From the NCBI RefSeq assembly GCF_900106995.1, contig NZ_FNOK01000070.1, positions 1 through 45,479 on the forward strand: 45,479 bases of DNA, in the 5' to 3' direction. Within the stretch, counting starts at the first letter, position 1. The number at the start of each line of letters is the position of its first letter. Shown here in pieces: positions 1 to 7,695 of the stretch. Source of the DNA: Saccharopolyspora shandongensis. Its GTDB lineage: Bacteria; Actinomycetota; Actinomycetes; Mycobacteriales; Pseudonocardiaceae. A program made the translations under genes and the position numbers. The notes below the pieces were generated by a model, which did not search any database, was not told the origin of the DNA, and worked only from the letters and a program-made list of their open reading frames with translations.

Positions 1-125
1 GAACCCGCGGCGGTGCCAGTTGCGAAGGGGCCCGAAAGCGCCTGACGGCGCTTGGCGACGGCACGCACGCAGGCGCAGGTCAGACACCGCAGCTGCGGTA
101 CCCGACCAGGATGAAAGAACCTCAT
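1..125 (+). repeat. Structured dispersed repeat, copy A (right part, cut by window edge)
   Basis: This is the right-hand part of a dispersed element. Base 1 aligns with 9470 of copy B, and by eye the two agree at roughly nine of ten positions over about 125 bp. It keeps the hairpin AAGCGCC-TGAC-GGCGCTT (36-53) and has a perfect 14-bp palindrome ACCGCAGCTGCGGT (86-99). It ends in ...GGATGAAAGAACCTCA, followed by TTGAAATCGC, which resembles the palindromic flank of copy C. It lies just downstream of the leftward HAAS gene (stop at 159). No convincing reading frame is shared between copies, so I treat it as non-coding. Confidence 0.85.
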
Positions 126-158
126 TGAAATCGCGGACATCGTCCACGGGCCCCGGGT

Positions 159-779
159 TCAGTAGGCCTTCGGGTAGACCACGCGCCCGCGCCGGATCGC
201 GCGCGCCAGCATGCCGATCACGCCGAGCACGAGCACTCCGCCCAGCGCGATCGCCGCCCAGCGCGGCATCTCGTACAGCGGCGTCACGTCGTCGAAGACC
301 GAGCCGATCACGATCTGCGACACGATGCACAGCGCGAAGGTCACCACTGCCGCAACGGCGTAGACCTGGTTGCGGGCCTTCGCGGTGAAGGCCGCGAAGA
401 ACAGCATGGTTCCCGACACGATCAGGACCAGCAGCGTCACCAAGGCCACCGTGTCCTTGAGCGTGTACGGAATCGTCGCGGCATCCGCGAAGAGCCCGTC
501 CAGCAGGTAGTCCGAACCGAACATGGTCAGCGCCGCCACCGCCGCCCCGCTGGCCACGACCTCCATCGTGGACCTCTTCCCGGTGCCGCGATCGAGCTGC
601 TCCGCGACCTGCGCGGCGTACTCGCGCGGTCGGCCGAAGGCCTCGACCGGGTCTTCACCGGTCTCCGTCACGTGCGCCTCGACCTCGGCGAGCACCTCGC
701 CGACGCGTTCGCCGGAGATCTCGTGCATCCGCAGCGCGACGAGCAGCTCGTCCCGGTACTTCTTGTCCAGCGTCATCAT
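159..779 (-). CDS. HAAS-domain (DUF1700-like) membrane protein
   Basis: A protein of about 206 aa. The N-terminal 60 residues (MMTLDKKYRDELLVALRM...) are helical and charged, like the HAAS signalling domain, and include the typical stretch VEAFGRPREYAAQVAEQL. About four hydrophobic helices follow and the tail is basic. Such proteins are usually paired with a PadR repressor, as here. The start ATG (779-777) overlaps the PadR stop in an ATGA junction, with a second ATG directly after it, so the two genes are translationally coupled. The downstream target is unknown. It probably acts in the membrane as a signalling or permease-like partner of the PadR protein. Repeat copy A lies directly beyond its stop. 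Confidence 0.8.
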   Translation of the reverse strand: MMTLDKKYRDELLVALRMHEISGERVGEVLAEVEAHVTETGEDPVEAFGRPREYAAQVAEQLDRGTGKRSTMEVVASGAAVAALTMFGSDYLLDGLFADAATIPYTLKDTVALVTLLVLIVSGTMLFFAAFTAKARNQVYAVAAVVTFALCIVSQIVIGSVFDDVTPLYEMPRWAAIALGGVLVLGVIGMLARAIRRGRVVYPKAY

Positions 780-1129
780 TCCTGCACCCCTCGTTGCACG
801 AGCCGGATCGAGTTGTTCGCGAACTCGATCCACCTCGGTCCCAGTTCGACCAGCGCCGCCCGCCCCTCATCGGTCAGCGCGAAGTACTTGCGGCCTGGCC
901 CGCCTTCGCCGGCCCGCCATTCGGCCCGCAGCAACCCGTCCGCGGCGAGCCGGTTGAGCAGCGGGTAGAGCGTGCCCGCCTTCATGTCGGGCAAACCCGC
1001 CTCGGCCAGCCTCTGCAGCAGCGTGTAGCCGTAGCCCTCGCCTTCCTCGGCGAGCAGCGCTAGCACGGCCAGATCCAGCACGCCGCGCAGCCATTGCGTC
1101 TGCCTGGCCGAGATCGCCTTGTCAACCAC
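776..1129 (-). CDS. PadR family transcriptional regulator
   Basis: A protein of about 117 aa with the PadR winged helix: QWLRGVLDLAVLALLAEEG, then YGYTLLQRLAEAGL, and the diagnostic GTLYPLLNRLAADGLL followed by GPGRKYFALTDEG in the wing. The start is taken as GTG 1129-1127 (VVDKAISARQ). An upstream ATG at 1165 would place the start inside the likely operator. No good Shine-Dalgarno is visible, so the mRNA may be leaderless. It overlaps the HAAS gene by ATGA. The two direct repeats just upstream (1145-1170) suggest autoregulation. PadR proteins usually repress their own operon and respond to small molecules; the ligand here is unknown. Confidence 0.9.
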   Translation of the reverse strand: MVDKAISARQTQWLRGVLDLAVLALLAEEGEGYGYTLLQRLAEAGLPDMKAGTLYPLLNRLAADGLLRAEWRAGEGGPGRKYFALTDEGRAALVELGPRWIEFANNSIRLVQRGVQE

Positions 1130-1144
1130 GGGAACAAGGTAACA

Positions 1145-1170
1145 CCAACTAGTGTGTCTCGCCAACTAGT
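1145..1170 (-). promoter_or_regulatory. Putative PadR operator (direct repeat CCAACTAGT)
   Basis: CCAACTAGT occurs twice, at 1145-1153 and 1162-1170, 17 bp apart. Each contains the palindrome ACTAGT. The pair lies 16-41 bp upstream of the PadR GTG start, where an autoregulatory operator and the core promoter would be. Functional assignment is inference. Confidence 0.5.
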
Positions 1171-1259
1171 AGGCGACGCGCAGTCTCCCTGGCTCGTCAA
1201 TCAACCGGAAACCGGCTCCGCGCCGGAAGTCGCACACCTCGCCGCGAAGGCGGGTCGCG

Positions 1260-1847
1260 TCAGCGGATCTGCCAGTCGAGGCGGCCGTCTTCGGTGACGG
1301 TCGGATAGCTGTGCCCCGCCGGAATCCCCTCGGTCAGCGACCGGTGCACGTCCGCGAGCATCGACCCGACGCCCCGCCACTCCGGCCTGAGCACCTGGGC
1401 TGCCTCCTGCTCCCACTCCAGCACGCAGCCCGTCAGCGGCCCCGGCCGCAGATCCACCACGAGCTCATCGGCGAAGCCATCACCGGCGATCGGGATCCAC
1501 GACGGGTGGAAGCTGGAGCCCGGCGAGCCCGCGTAGTAGTCGCAGGCCGGCCGGTCCCACTGCGCCGTCCAGTTCTTGCGGTGATCCCGCCACGACTGGA
1601 GTGCCTGCGCCGCGCTGTACGGCGTGTAGAAGGGCGGCAGGACGTCGGCCAGCACATCCACATCGGTGCCGCCGCAGCACGCCCACAGCTCGCGAAGTTC
1701 GACGGGCAACTCGACCGCGTACTCCGCTTCCAGCTCGGCGAGGTCCGGCGGCTCCGGGGAGCGTAGGGCGGCTGCGGTGACGGGCGCGTGCTCCGAAAGC
1801 CACAGCACGATCTTCGTCCACAGCTCCGTGACAACCATTCCGATCAT
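1260..1847 (-). CDS. SMI1/KNR4 (SUKH) family protein
   Basis: A protein of about 195 aa. It carries the SUKH pattern: PPDLAELEAEYAVELPVELREL (polypeptide lead-in to the fold), followed by a glycine-rich turn, FYTPYSAAQALQSWRDHR, the W-I-P-I-A-G-D-GFADELVVDL strand pair (WIPIAGDGFADELVVDL is the clearest SMI1/KNR4 signature), and GCVLEWEQEA. SUKH proteins often act as immunity proteins to contact-dependent toxins, but many stand alone. No toxin gene is visible nearby, so the role stays open. The start at ATG 1847 (MIGMVVTELW) is preferred. An upstream frame extends to 1910 without a better ribosome site, and ATG 1838 is an alternative. Confidence 0.8.
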   Translation of the reverse strand: MIGMVVTELWTKIVLWLSEHAPVTAAALRSPEPPDLAELEAEYAVELPVELRELWACCGGTDVDVLADVLPPFYTPYSAAQALQSWRDHRKNWTAQWDRPACDYYAGSPGSSFHPSWIPIAGDGFADELVVDLRPGPLTGCVLEWEQEAAQVLRPEWRGVGSMLADVHRSLTEGIPAGHSYPTVTEDGRLDWQIR

Positions 1848-2098
1848 GGTCGTCCGGAACTCGCCAAACCGGTACCGCCAAAGGTGACCCCGCCGCCAGG
1901 TGCGAGCCACGGCTGCGCCGAAGGGCGCAATGTGGATTGGACCACCGCCGCAGTTCCGAATGGGGATCGTTACGAACTGTTCCGTCGACCGTTGCTTTCC
2001 GCGGGCTCGATACGGTGAGAGCCGGACCGGGGAACACGCTGTGAACGCGGAGCCCGTAGGCTTCCGCGAGGTCTGGTTCGGTGACCGGAGGTAGAGAG

Positions 2099-3322
2099 AT
2101 GGCGCAGGACATCGTCCCCATCGAGCTTGGGCTCCCGCAGGGCGACGTCGTCACCCTGTGGGCACCGCGCTGGCGCGAGGACGGCGAGGAGTGGGAGGCA
2201 TTCCTCGGACACGAGGACGACCTCTACGCATTCCCCGACGCCGCACACCTGGCGGCGTTCGTGCGCACCGCGGAGGAGCACGACCTCGACGACCACCCCG
2301 CGTGGCACGTGGTCCCCGAGCTCCCCGCCGAGGACCTGAGCCCGGACGAGGACCACCAGTACGACCTGGTCGGCGTCCCCGAGCTGGTCGCTGAGCCGAT
2401 GGACACCTGGACCATCGGCGAGCTCGCCGACATCGTCGAGATCGCCCGCTCGCTGGCCGACGTCTGCGAGCTGGACGCGGTGCACGACGTGCTGGACGCG
2501 GCCGACGGGTTCGCCATGCTCGACCAGGGCACCTTCGCGTTCTCCGGCAAGGACGGGCAGCGCCGCTGGACCGACCTGTGCCAGGTCGTCGTCGAGCGCT
2601 GGGACGAGGTGCTGGACGCCATCGACGCGGTCGTCACCACCCCGGACGTGCCCGCCGACGCCCTCGCCACCGCCGAGACCGAACTCGCCGAGGCGCTGGA
2701 AGCCGACGACGAGGCGGCGGACACCGCCGAAGCGCCCGAGGTGGACGACATCGAAGAGGTCGAGGTCGGCTTCTGGGGCGAGGTCGGCATCGACCCGATC
2801 CTGATCATCACCAGCACCGGCGAGCACTACTCGCTGCGCTGCTACCTCGACGACGACCCGATCTTCCTCGGCAGCGGCGGCAAGATCGACGTGTTCCCGT
2901 CGGCGCGCGCGCTGGCCCGGTTCCTGGCCGACGAGAGCGCCATCGAGGACACCGACCTGGCCCGGGTCGCGACCTGGTCGCAGGTCGTGGAGAAGGCGAC
3001 CGCCGGCGAGCTGCAGGTCGAGGTCGACTCCGAGAACACCTACGTGCTGACCGGACTGGACGCCGACCTCGGCACCGGACCGTCCGAAGTGGACCCGACC
3101 CAGCTGGACCTCGCCGAGGAACTGCTGATGGACGCGGCGGCGTGGGCCGGCGACGACACCGTCGAGCAGGCGCTGCAGCCGTCGGAGCGGCTCGGCTGGC
3201 TGGTTTCCTTCGTGCTCCGCCCGAACCCGAACCGGCTGCCGCCGAGCGCGCCGTTCGACGCCGAGGTCGAGACCTGGCGCAAGCTGGTGGAAAACCTGGA
3301 AGCGCGGTTCCGCTCGCACTGA
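2099..3322 (+). CDS. Conserved acidic hypothetical protein
   Basis: A soluble, very acidic protein of about 407 aa. I do not recognise a named domain. The two halves look alike: each has a D/E-rich segment with an 'F-L-G ... DDLYAFPDAAHLAAFV' or 'PIFLGSGGKIDVFPSARALARFL' pattern (roughly residues 33-60 and 258-285). That suggests an internal duplication joined by an alanine/glutamate-rich linker near residues 190-225. No signal peptide or membrane helix is seen. The start is ATG 2099, with GGAGGT at 2087-2092 seven bases ahead. A GTG at 2081 in frame lies before this ribosome site and is rejected. It converges on the sigma factor gene, with a shared hairpin between them. Confidence 0.85.
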   Translation: MAQDIVPIELGLPQGDVVTLWAPRWREDGEEWEAFLGHEDDLYAFPDAAHLAAFVRTAEEHDLDDHPAWHVVPELPAEDLSPDEDHQYDLVGVPELVAEPMDTWTIGELADIVEIARSLADVCELDAVHDVLDAADGFAMLDQGTFAFSGKDGQRRWTDLCQVVVERWDEVLDAIDAVVTTPDVPADALATAETELAEALEADDEAADTAEAPEVDDIEEVEVGFWGEVGIDPILIITSTGEHYSLRCYLDDDPIFLGSGGKIDVFPSARALARFLADESAIEDTDLARVATWSQVVEKATAGELQVEVDSENTYVLTGLDADLGTGPSEVDPTQLDLAEELLMDAAAWAGDDTVEQALQPSERLGWLVSFVLRPNPNRLPPSAPFDAEVETWRKLVENLEARFRSH

Positions 3323-3332
3323 ACCCGAAGCG

Positions 3333-3365
3333 CGGGTGCCGGTTTCCGCGCGAGATCGGCACCCG
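3333..3365. terminator. Bidirectional hairpin between convergent genes
   Basis: CGGGTGCCG (3333-3341) and CGGCACCCG (3357-3365) form a perfect 9-bp stem in the gap between two convergent stop codons (3322 and 3370). There is no U-tract, as is common in actinomycete terminators. Confidence 0.6.
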
Positions 3366-3369
3366 GGCG

Positions 3370-3978
3370 TCAGGCCACCTCGGCGAGGAGCTGCCCGGGG
3401 GCCGCGAGCCTGCGGCGCGTCGGTTCGCCCGCGCACACCTGCGAATAGGCCTCCCGGAAGCCCTTTCGCGCGCGGTAGACGAGCGCGGCCGCACTGTTGC
3501 GGCTGATGCCCAGCCGGTGGCTCATCTCGGCCGTCGTCTCCTCCTCGACCTCCATGCACCACAGGACGTGCCGCCAGCGGCGCGGCAGCCGGGCGAACGC
3601 CTTCGCCACCAGCTCGCGCTCCTGCTTGAGCACCGCGGGATCGATGAACGGCACGTAGTTGTCGGGCCGGTAGAAGCCGTCGAGCTCGGCGGCCAGGAGC
3701 ACCCGGCGGTCCCGGTTGTTCAACGTCATCGCCAGGTTCCGCACCGTGGTGAGCAGGTAGGCGCGGAACGCGGAGTCCGGGCCGCCACCGCGGCGCAGGA
3801 CGTCCAGGATCTTCACGAACGCTTCCGCGACCAGGTCTTCCGCGTCGCTGTGGGTGCCGACGACCTGCTTGGCCATGGTGTGCGCCGCCATGCGATGCCG
3901 CGAGTACAGCTCACCGAACGCCTCGGTCGACCCAGTCCGAACCGCGTCCAGCAGCGTCCGATCGTCACCCGCGATCAT
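3370..3978 (-). CDS. RNA polymerase sigma factor, sigma-70/ECF type
   Basis: A protein of about 202 aa. Region 2 is at residues 10-90 (TEAFGELYSRH, then GTHSDAEDLVAEAFVKILD, the -10-binding helix). Region 4 is at about 125-185 (LPRRWRHVLWCMEVEEETTAEM, then RLGISRNSAAALVYRARKGFRE, the -35-binding helix-turn-helix). A short 20-residue tail follows. There is no zinc-binding anti-sigma gene beside it, which is unusual for ECF factors. The start is ATG 3978, preceded by AGAGGAACG. A perfect 13-bp stem-loop lies in the 5' leader (4001-4049) and may control its expression. Target genes cannot be told from this window. Confidence 0.88.
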   Translation of the reverse strand: MIAGDDRTLLDAVRTGSTEAFGELYSRHRMAAHTMAKQVVGTHSDAEDLVAEAFVKILDVLRRGGGPDSAFRAYLLTTVRNLAMTLNNRDRRVLLAAELDGFYRPDNYVPFIDPAVLKQERELVAKAFARLPRRWRHVLWCMEVEEETTAEMSHRLGISRNSAAALVYRARKGFREAYSQVCAGEPTRRRLAAPGQLLAEVA

Positions 3979-4000
3979 CGTTCCTCTCACTGCTTTTGCA

Positions 4001-4049
4001 CCGGTGGGGGACGTGCTGCAGCGCGAAAGCGGCGGCCGTCCCCCACCGG
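4001..4049 (-). promoter_or_regulatory. Stem-loop in the leader of the sigma gene
   Basis: CCGGTGGGGGACG (4001-4013) and CGTCCCCCACCGG (4037-4049) are perfect 13-bp arms around 23 nt. They end 22 nt before the sigma factor start codon and lie on its leader side. No T-run follows on the minus strand, so it is not a simple terminator. A role in mRNA stability or attenuation, or as a DNA operator, is inference. Confidence 0.5.
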
Positions 4050-4157
4050 GTACGCCCCCACTGCGAGAGATGCTCGTCGGGACCGGGACGACGAACAAGG
4101 CAGAGAATTTCAGATAGTGATTACCCCTCGAAAGGGCGACGGTGCCCCGCCGAAACA

Positions 4158-4922
4158 TCACCCGGCAGCCGGAAAACGGCCCGCCACCGCGAGGGTCCGG
4201 GAGATCTCCACGGCCGCGGTCCGCAACGGCCGCACGTAGGACTTGGTGTCGGCGAGCTTGCGCGCCGGGAACGAGATCGCCAGCGTCACCGGACCGCTGG
4301 CGCCGATCACCGGCGCGGCCAGGCACGCGGTGCCCAGCGAGTACTCCTCGGAGTCGGAGACCACCGGCCGGACCGGGCGGTTCACCAGGTCGCGGATCCG
4401 GGTGATCGTGCGCGGGGTCAGGTCGGCGGGCGGGTGCCGGAGGAAGTGGTCGGCGCGTTCTTCCTGGCTCAGCCCGGAGAGCAGGCACTTGCCGATCGCC
4501 GTGGCGTGCGCGGCCTCGCGGAAGTCGGCCCAGGTGTCCACCCGGGGCGTGCGCGGGCTGTCGACGATCTCGGCGACCTCCACCTCGCCCTCGTGGTAGC
4601 GGGCCAGGTAGATGGCCGCGTTCAGGTCCTCGCGCAGGCCCACCATGACGGTGCGGACCTGGCTGCGCAGGCCTTGGTTCTGGCCCGCGACGTGCAGCCC
4701 GCTCACCTGCTCGCCCAGGATGAAGGCGCCGTCGTCGAGCTTCTCCAGATAGCCCTCGTGCACCAGGGTGCGCAGCAGGTGGTAGGTGGTCGGCAACGCG
4801 ATTCCGGTGCGTCTGGCGAGGGTTTTCGCGGTCGCACCGCCCGCGTGCTCGCCCACCACCTCCATCAATCGAAGCGCGCGCTGCACCGATGCGATCAACG
4901 TGGGTTCGCCGCCCCGTGCCAC
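4158..4922 (-). CDS. IclR family transcriptional regulator
   Basis: A protein of about 254 aa. The N-terminal winged helix is SVQRALRLMEVVGEHAGG, then AKTLARRTGIALPTTYHLLRTLVHEGYL. The C-terminal IclR effector domain has the usual features: YHEGEVEVAEIV, ...AHATAIGKCLLSGLSQEE and VSDSEEYSLGTACLAAPVI. It is a ligand-sensing repressor or activator. The start is GTG 4922-4920 because AGGAGGGA sits six bases ahead. The open frame extends to ATG 4997 but without a ribosome site. It precedes the sigma gene on the same strand with a 179-bp gap. Its regulated genes are not evident; the neighbouring add gene reads the same way but upstream. Confidence 0.9.
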   Translation of the reverse strand: MARGGEPTLIASVQRALRLMEVVGEHAGGATAKTLARRTGIALPTTYHLLRTLVHEGYLEKLDDGAFILGEQVSGLHVAGQNQGLRSQVRTVMVGLREDLNAAIYLARYHEGEVEVAEIVDSPRTPRVDTWADFREAAHATAIGKCLLSGLSQEERADHFLRHPPADLTPRTITRIRDLVNRPVRPVVSDSEEYSLGTACLAAPVIGASGPVTLAISFPARKLADTKSYVRPLRTAAVEISRTLAVAGRFPAAG

Positions 4923-5039
4923 CTGTCCCTCCTGAGCTCCGCGGCGCCGTGGTGCTCGCGCCGATTGTGAAACAAATTCAGGCTTGGCAGTATCCACCGC
5001 CGCCGAGGGGCACGCACCCGTTTCGGCGGCGATCTCCGA

Positions 5040-6128
5040 TCATTCCGACAGCGCCGCGTAGCCGGGCTTGATCACCTCGTTGATGATCTCCAGCCGCTCG
5101 TCGAAGCCGATGAACGCCGACTTCATCGCGTTCACCGTGAACCACTGCATGTCCGACCAGCCGTAGCCGAACGCCTCGTGCAGCGCGGCGAACTCACCGG
5201 ACATCGAGCAGTGGCTCATCAGCCGGTTGTCGGTGTTCACGGTGACCCGGAACCGCAGCTTCGCCAGCAGGCCGATCGGGTGGTCGGCGATCGACTTGGC
5301 GGCCCCGGTCTGCAGGTTCGACGACGGGCACATCTCCAGCGGGATCCGCCGATCCCGGACGTAGGACGCGAGCCGGCCCAGGTGCACCGCGCCGTCCTCG
5401 GCGACCTTGATGTCGTCGACGATCCGCACCCCGTGCCCGAGGCGTTCCGCGCCGCAGTGCTGGATCGCCTCCCAAATCGACGGCAGCCCGAACGCCTCAC
5501 CGGCGTGAATGGTGAAATGCGCGTTCTGCTGACGGAGATATTCGAAGACGTCCAGGTTCCGCGTGGGCGGGAATCCGGCTTCCGGTCCCGCGATGTCGAA
5601 GCCGACCACCTCCGCGTCGCGGTACCGAACAGCGAGGTTCGCGATTTCCGCCGACCTCGCGTGCTGCCGCATCGCGCAGAGCAAGGTACCGATTCGGATA
5701 CGTTTTCCGGCGGCCGCGGCACGGCGCTCACCATCCCGGAATCCGTCTTGCACGGCCTGCACGATCTGGTCGAGCGCCAGGCCCCGCTCTTGGAAGAGTT
5801 CCGGCGCATAGCGGATCTCCGCGTACACCACTCCGTCGGCGGCCAGATCCTCGACGCACTCGGCCGCGACCCTGGCCAGCGCCTCCTCCGTCTGCATCAC
5901 GGCGACGGTGTGCGAGAAGGTCTCCAGGTAGCGCTCCAGAGACCCCGAGTCCGCCGCCGCGGCGAACCATTCGCCCAGCTCATCGGCGTTCTCGTGCGGC
6001 AGGTCGGAGTACCCGACCGCCTGCGCCAGATCGATCACGGTCTGCGGGCGCAGACCGCCGTCGAGGTGGTCGTGCAGCAACACCTTCGGAGCCAGCCTGA
6101 TGGAGTCCAGGTTCACCGGAGTCGACAT
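5040..6128 (-). CDS. add: Adenosine deaminase
   Basis: A protein of 362 aa, within the normal size range. It is a zinc-dependent hydrolase converting adenosine or deoxyadenosine to inosine or deoxyinosine. Visible active-site motifs are H19-D-H21 (LLHDHLDGG, zinc ligands), the H208-A-G-E211 motif (FTIHAGEAFG), the CPSSN motif (MCPSSNLQTG), and VTVNTDNRLMS in place of the usual SLNTDDP-type zinc/aspartate motif. The aspartate is retained. The cytosolic role is purine nucleoside salvage. It sits at the outer edge of the nucleoside import and salvage region, separated from deoA by the oppositely oriented coiled-coil gene. Confidence 0.95.
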   Translation of the reverse strand: MSTPVNLDSIRLAPKVLLHDHLDGGLRPQTVIDLAQAVGYSDLPHENADELGEWFAAAADSGSLERYLETFSHTVAVMQTEEALARVAAECVEDLAADGVVYAEIRYAPELFQERGLALDQIVQAVQDGFRDGERRAAAAGKRIRIGTLLCAMRQHARSAEIANLAVRYRDAEVVGFDIAGPEAGFPPTRNLDVFEYLRQQNAHFTIHAGEAFGLPSIWEAIQHCGAERLGHGVRIVDDIKVAEDGAVHLGRLASYVRDRRIPLEMCPSSNLQTGAAKSIADHPIGLLAKLRFRVTVNTDNRLMSHCSMSGEFAALHEAFGYGWSDMQWFTVNAMKSAFIGFDERLEIINEVIKPGYAALSE

Positions 6129-6449
6129 GCGCCCACGTTACAGCGCGCAGGCAATCACCTCACGCACAGCTACGAACAACAAGCTCGAAGAAACCCCAGA
6201 TACGCCCGGATTCAGGCCTCGTTCAACCGGACGGCCGTCACGCAAAACTCACCCAGATGGAGGCAATCGCGACTCTTAGAGCATTCAGCAGCGAGTTCAT
6301 TGGTCTTTTCGGCCTAATAATCCACTGCCGAACGGAGTCATAATTGGCACCGCAGTCACGCAATGTATCGGGGGGTGGCTGGGAACGCGAGAACCGACTA
6401 GCTAGGCTCCTGGAGTCCTCACCCCCCTCGACGAAGGACGCCCCTAGCC
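6129..6449. other. Divergent intergenic region, add / coiled-coil gene
   Basis: This is 321 bp between divergent genes. It contains a locally AT-rich patch (about 6310-6348) and a -10-like TAGGCT at 6403-6408, 41 bp before the GTG of the coiled-coil gene. I see no clear -35, RNA gene or repeat. It presumably holds both promoters. Confidence 0.5.
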
Positions 6450-7643
6450 GTGACCGAGAACATGTCGTTCGACCGCATGCGCAACATGCTCACGCGTGCG
6501 GCTGAGATCCGCGAGAGCGAGCAGCAGCAGATCTTCGACGCCCTAGACGAGATCCATGCCCGGCTGTCGCCGCTGGAGTCCCTGGGCTCCGTGCGGAAGC
6601 GCCTGTCCGAGCTGCCGGATCGCACCGAAGTCAGCGTGCTCGCCGAACGACTCGACGAGGCACTGGCCAAGCTGGAAGCGCACGACGGTGCGCTGGTCGA
6701 GCTGAAGAGCTCCGTCGACGGCCTGGTCGACAAGCTCGCCAAGCCGTTCGCCCAGCTGGATGGGCGCCTGGACGGGGTCGCGGGCCGGATGGACGGCGTC
6801 TCCGGCCGGATGGACGGCCTGGAGGACAAGCTCGGCCACATCCACAAGCGCCTCGACGAACTCGGCCTGCACCTCGACAAGCAGGACGGCCGGCTGGAGG
6901 CGCTGCCGACCGCGGTGCACGGGCCGGTGCGCGAGCGCATCGACTCCTTGGAGACCAGCCTGCGCGGCCGCTTCGCCGAGATCGACGAGGGCGTGCACGA
7001 GCACCTCGACGGCACCCGCGAGGCGCTGCAGCGCGCGGTCACCGACTCCACCGCCAACGCCCAGAGCACCCTCTCCGAGGCGGTCTCCGGCACCCGCGAG
7101 CAGCTGGACGCCAAGCTCGACCAGCTCGCCGCGCGTCCCGCCGTGGACCCGACCGACAAGCTGGACAAGCTGGCCGATCGGCTGGAGCAGCTCACCAACC
7201 GGCTGGACCAGGTCTCCGGGCGCCTCACCCAGGTCGAGGACAACGTCAACACCCGGATCGACTCCGTCGAGCAGGGCTTCACCAACCGCCTGGACACCGT
7301 CGAAGAAGGCGTCAAGAGCGGCCTCGGCGAGCTCGGCGGCACGCTGTCGAAGAACCTGTCGCAGCTGTCCGGCACGCTGTCCTCGCGTCCCGACAGCGAG
7401 TCGCTGGGCGCCCTGGTCCGCGAGGCCAACGAGGAGAGCGAGCGGCGGCACGCCGGTCAGCTCGACGAGGCGATGGCTACCTTCGCGGAGCTGATCCTCG
7501 GCGGCAGCGCGCCTTCCGCCCCGCCGCCGCCCACCACGCTGCCCCGGCAGCAGCGCCGCGGCCGGTCCAAGAGCGCGAAGCGCGACCCCGACAAGGCCCT
7601 GACCGCAGACGGCGACGAGGACTTCACCGCCGAAAGCGCCTAG
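6450..7643 (+). CDS. Long coiled-coil protein of unknown function
   Basis: A soluble protein of 397 aa, with residues of about 20-340 almost wholly heptad-patterned. There is a striking short tandem, RLDGVAGRMDGVSGRMDG (near residue 109), and later RLEQLTNRLDQVSGRLTQVED. The C terminus is disordered: a proline run, then a basic SKSAKRD stretch and an acidic end. No membrane segment or catalytic motif is seen. Proteins of this build are often called chromosome-partition-like or apolipoprotein-like, but that is only compositional similarity. The start is GTG 6450 with a weak GAAGGACG site; ATG 6462 is an alternative. It converges on deoA. Confidence 0.85.
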   Translation: MTENMSFDRMRNMLTRAAEIRESEQQQIFDALDEIHARLSPLESLGSVRKRLSELPDRTEVSVLAERLDEALAKLEAHDGALVELKSSVDGLVDKLAKPFAQLDGRLDGVAGRMDGVSGRMDGLEDKLGHIHKRLDELGLHLDKQDGRLEALPTAVHGPVRERIDSLETSLRGRFAEIDEGVHEHLDGTREALQRAVTDSTANAQSTLSEAVSGTREQLDAKLDQLAARPAVDPTDKLDKLADRLEQLTNRLDQVSGRLTQVEDNVNTRIDSVEQGFTNRLDTVEEGVKSGLGELGGTLSKNLSQLSGTLSSRPDSESLGALVREANEESERRHAGQLDEAMATFAELILGGSAPSAPPPPTTLPRQQRRGRSKSAKRDPDKALTADGDEDFTAESA

Positions 7644-7651
7644 TCCGAGCC

Positions 7652-7695
7652 GCGCGCCGGCCGTCCCCTGGATCAGGGTGGTCCGGCCGGTGCGC
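7652..7695. terminator. Bidirectional hairpin spanning the deoA stop
   Basis: GCGCGCCGGCC (7652-7662) pairs with GGCCGGTGCGC (7685-7695), 11 bp with one G-T type mismatch. It lies between converging genes and includes the last codons of deoA (stop at 7673). Confidence 0.5.

Noticed and set aside
20..388. A 122-codon frame in repeat copy A
   Set aside because: The equivalent frame in copy B begins differently and copy C breaks it. The DNA is conserved as structure, not as protein.
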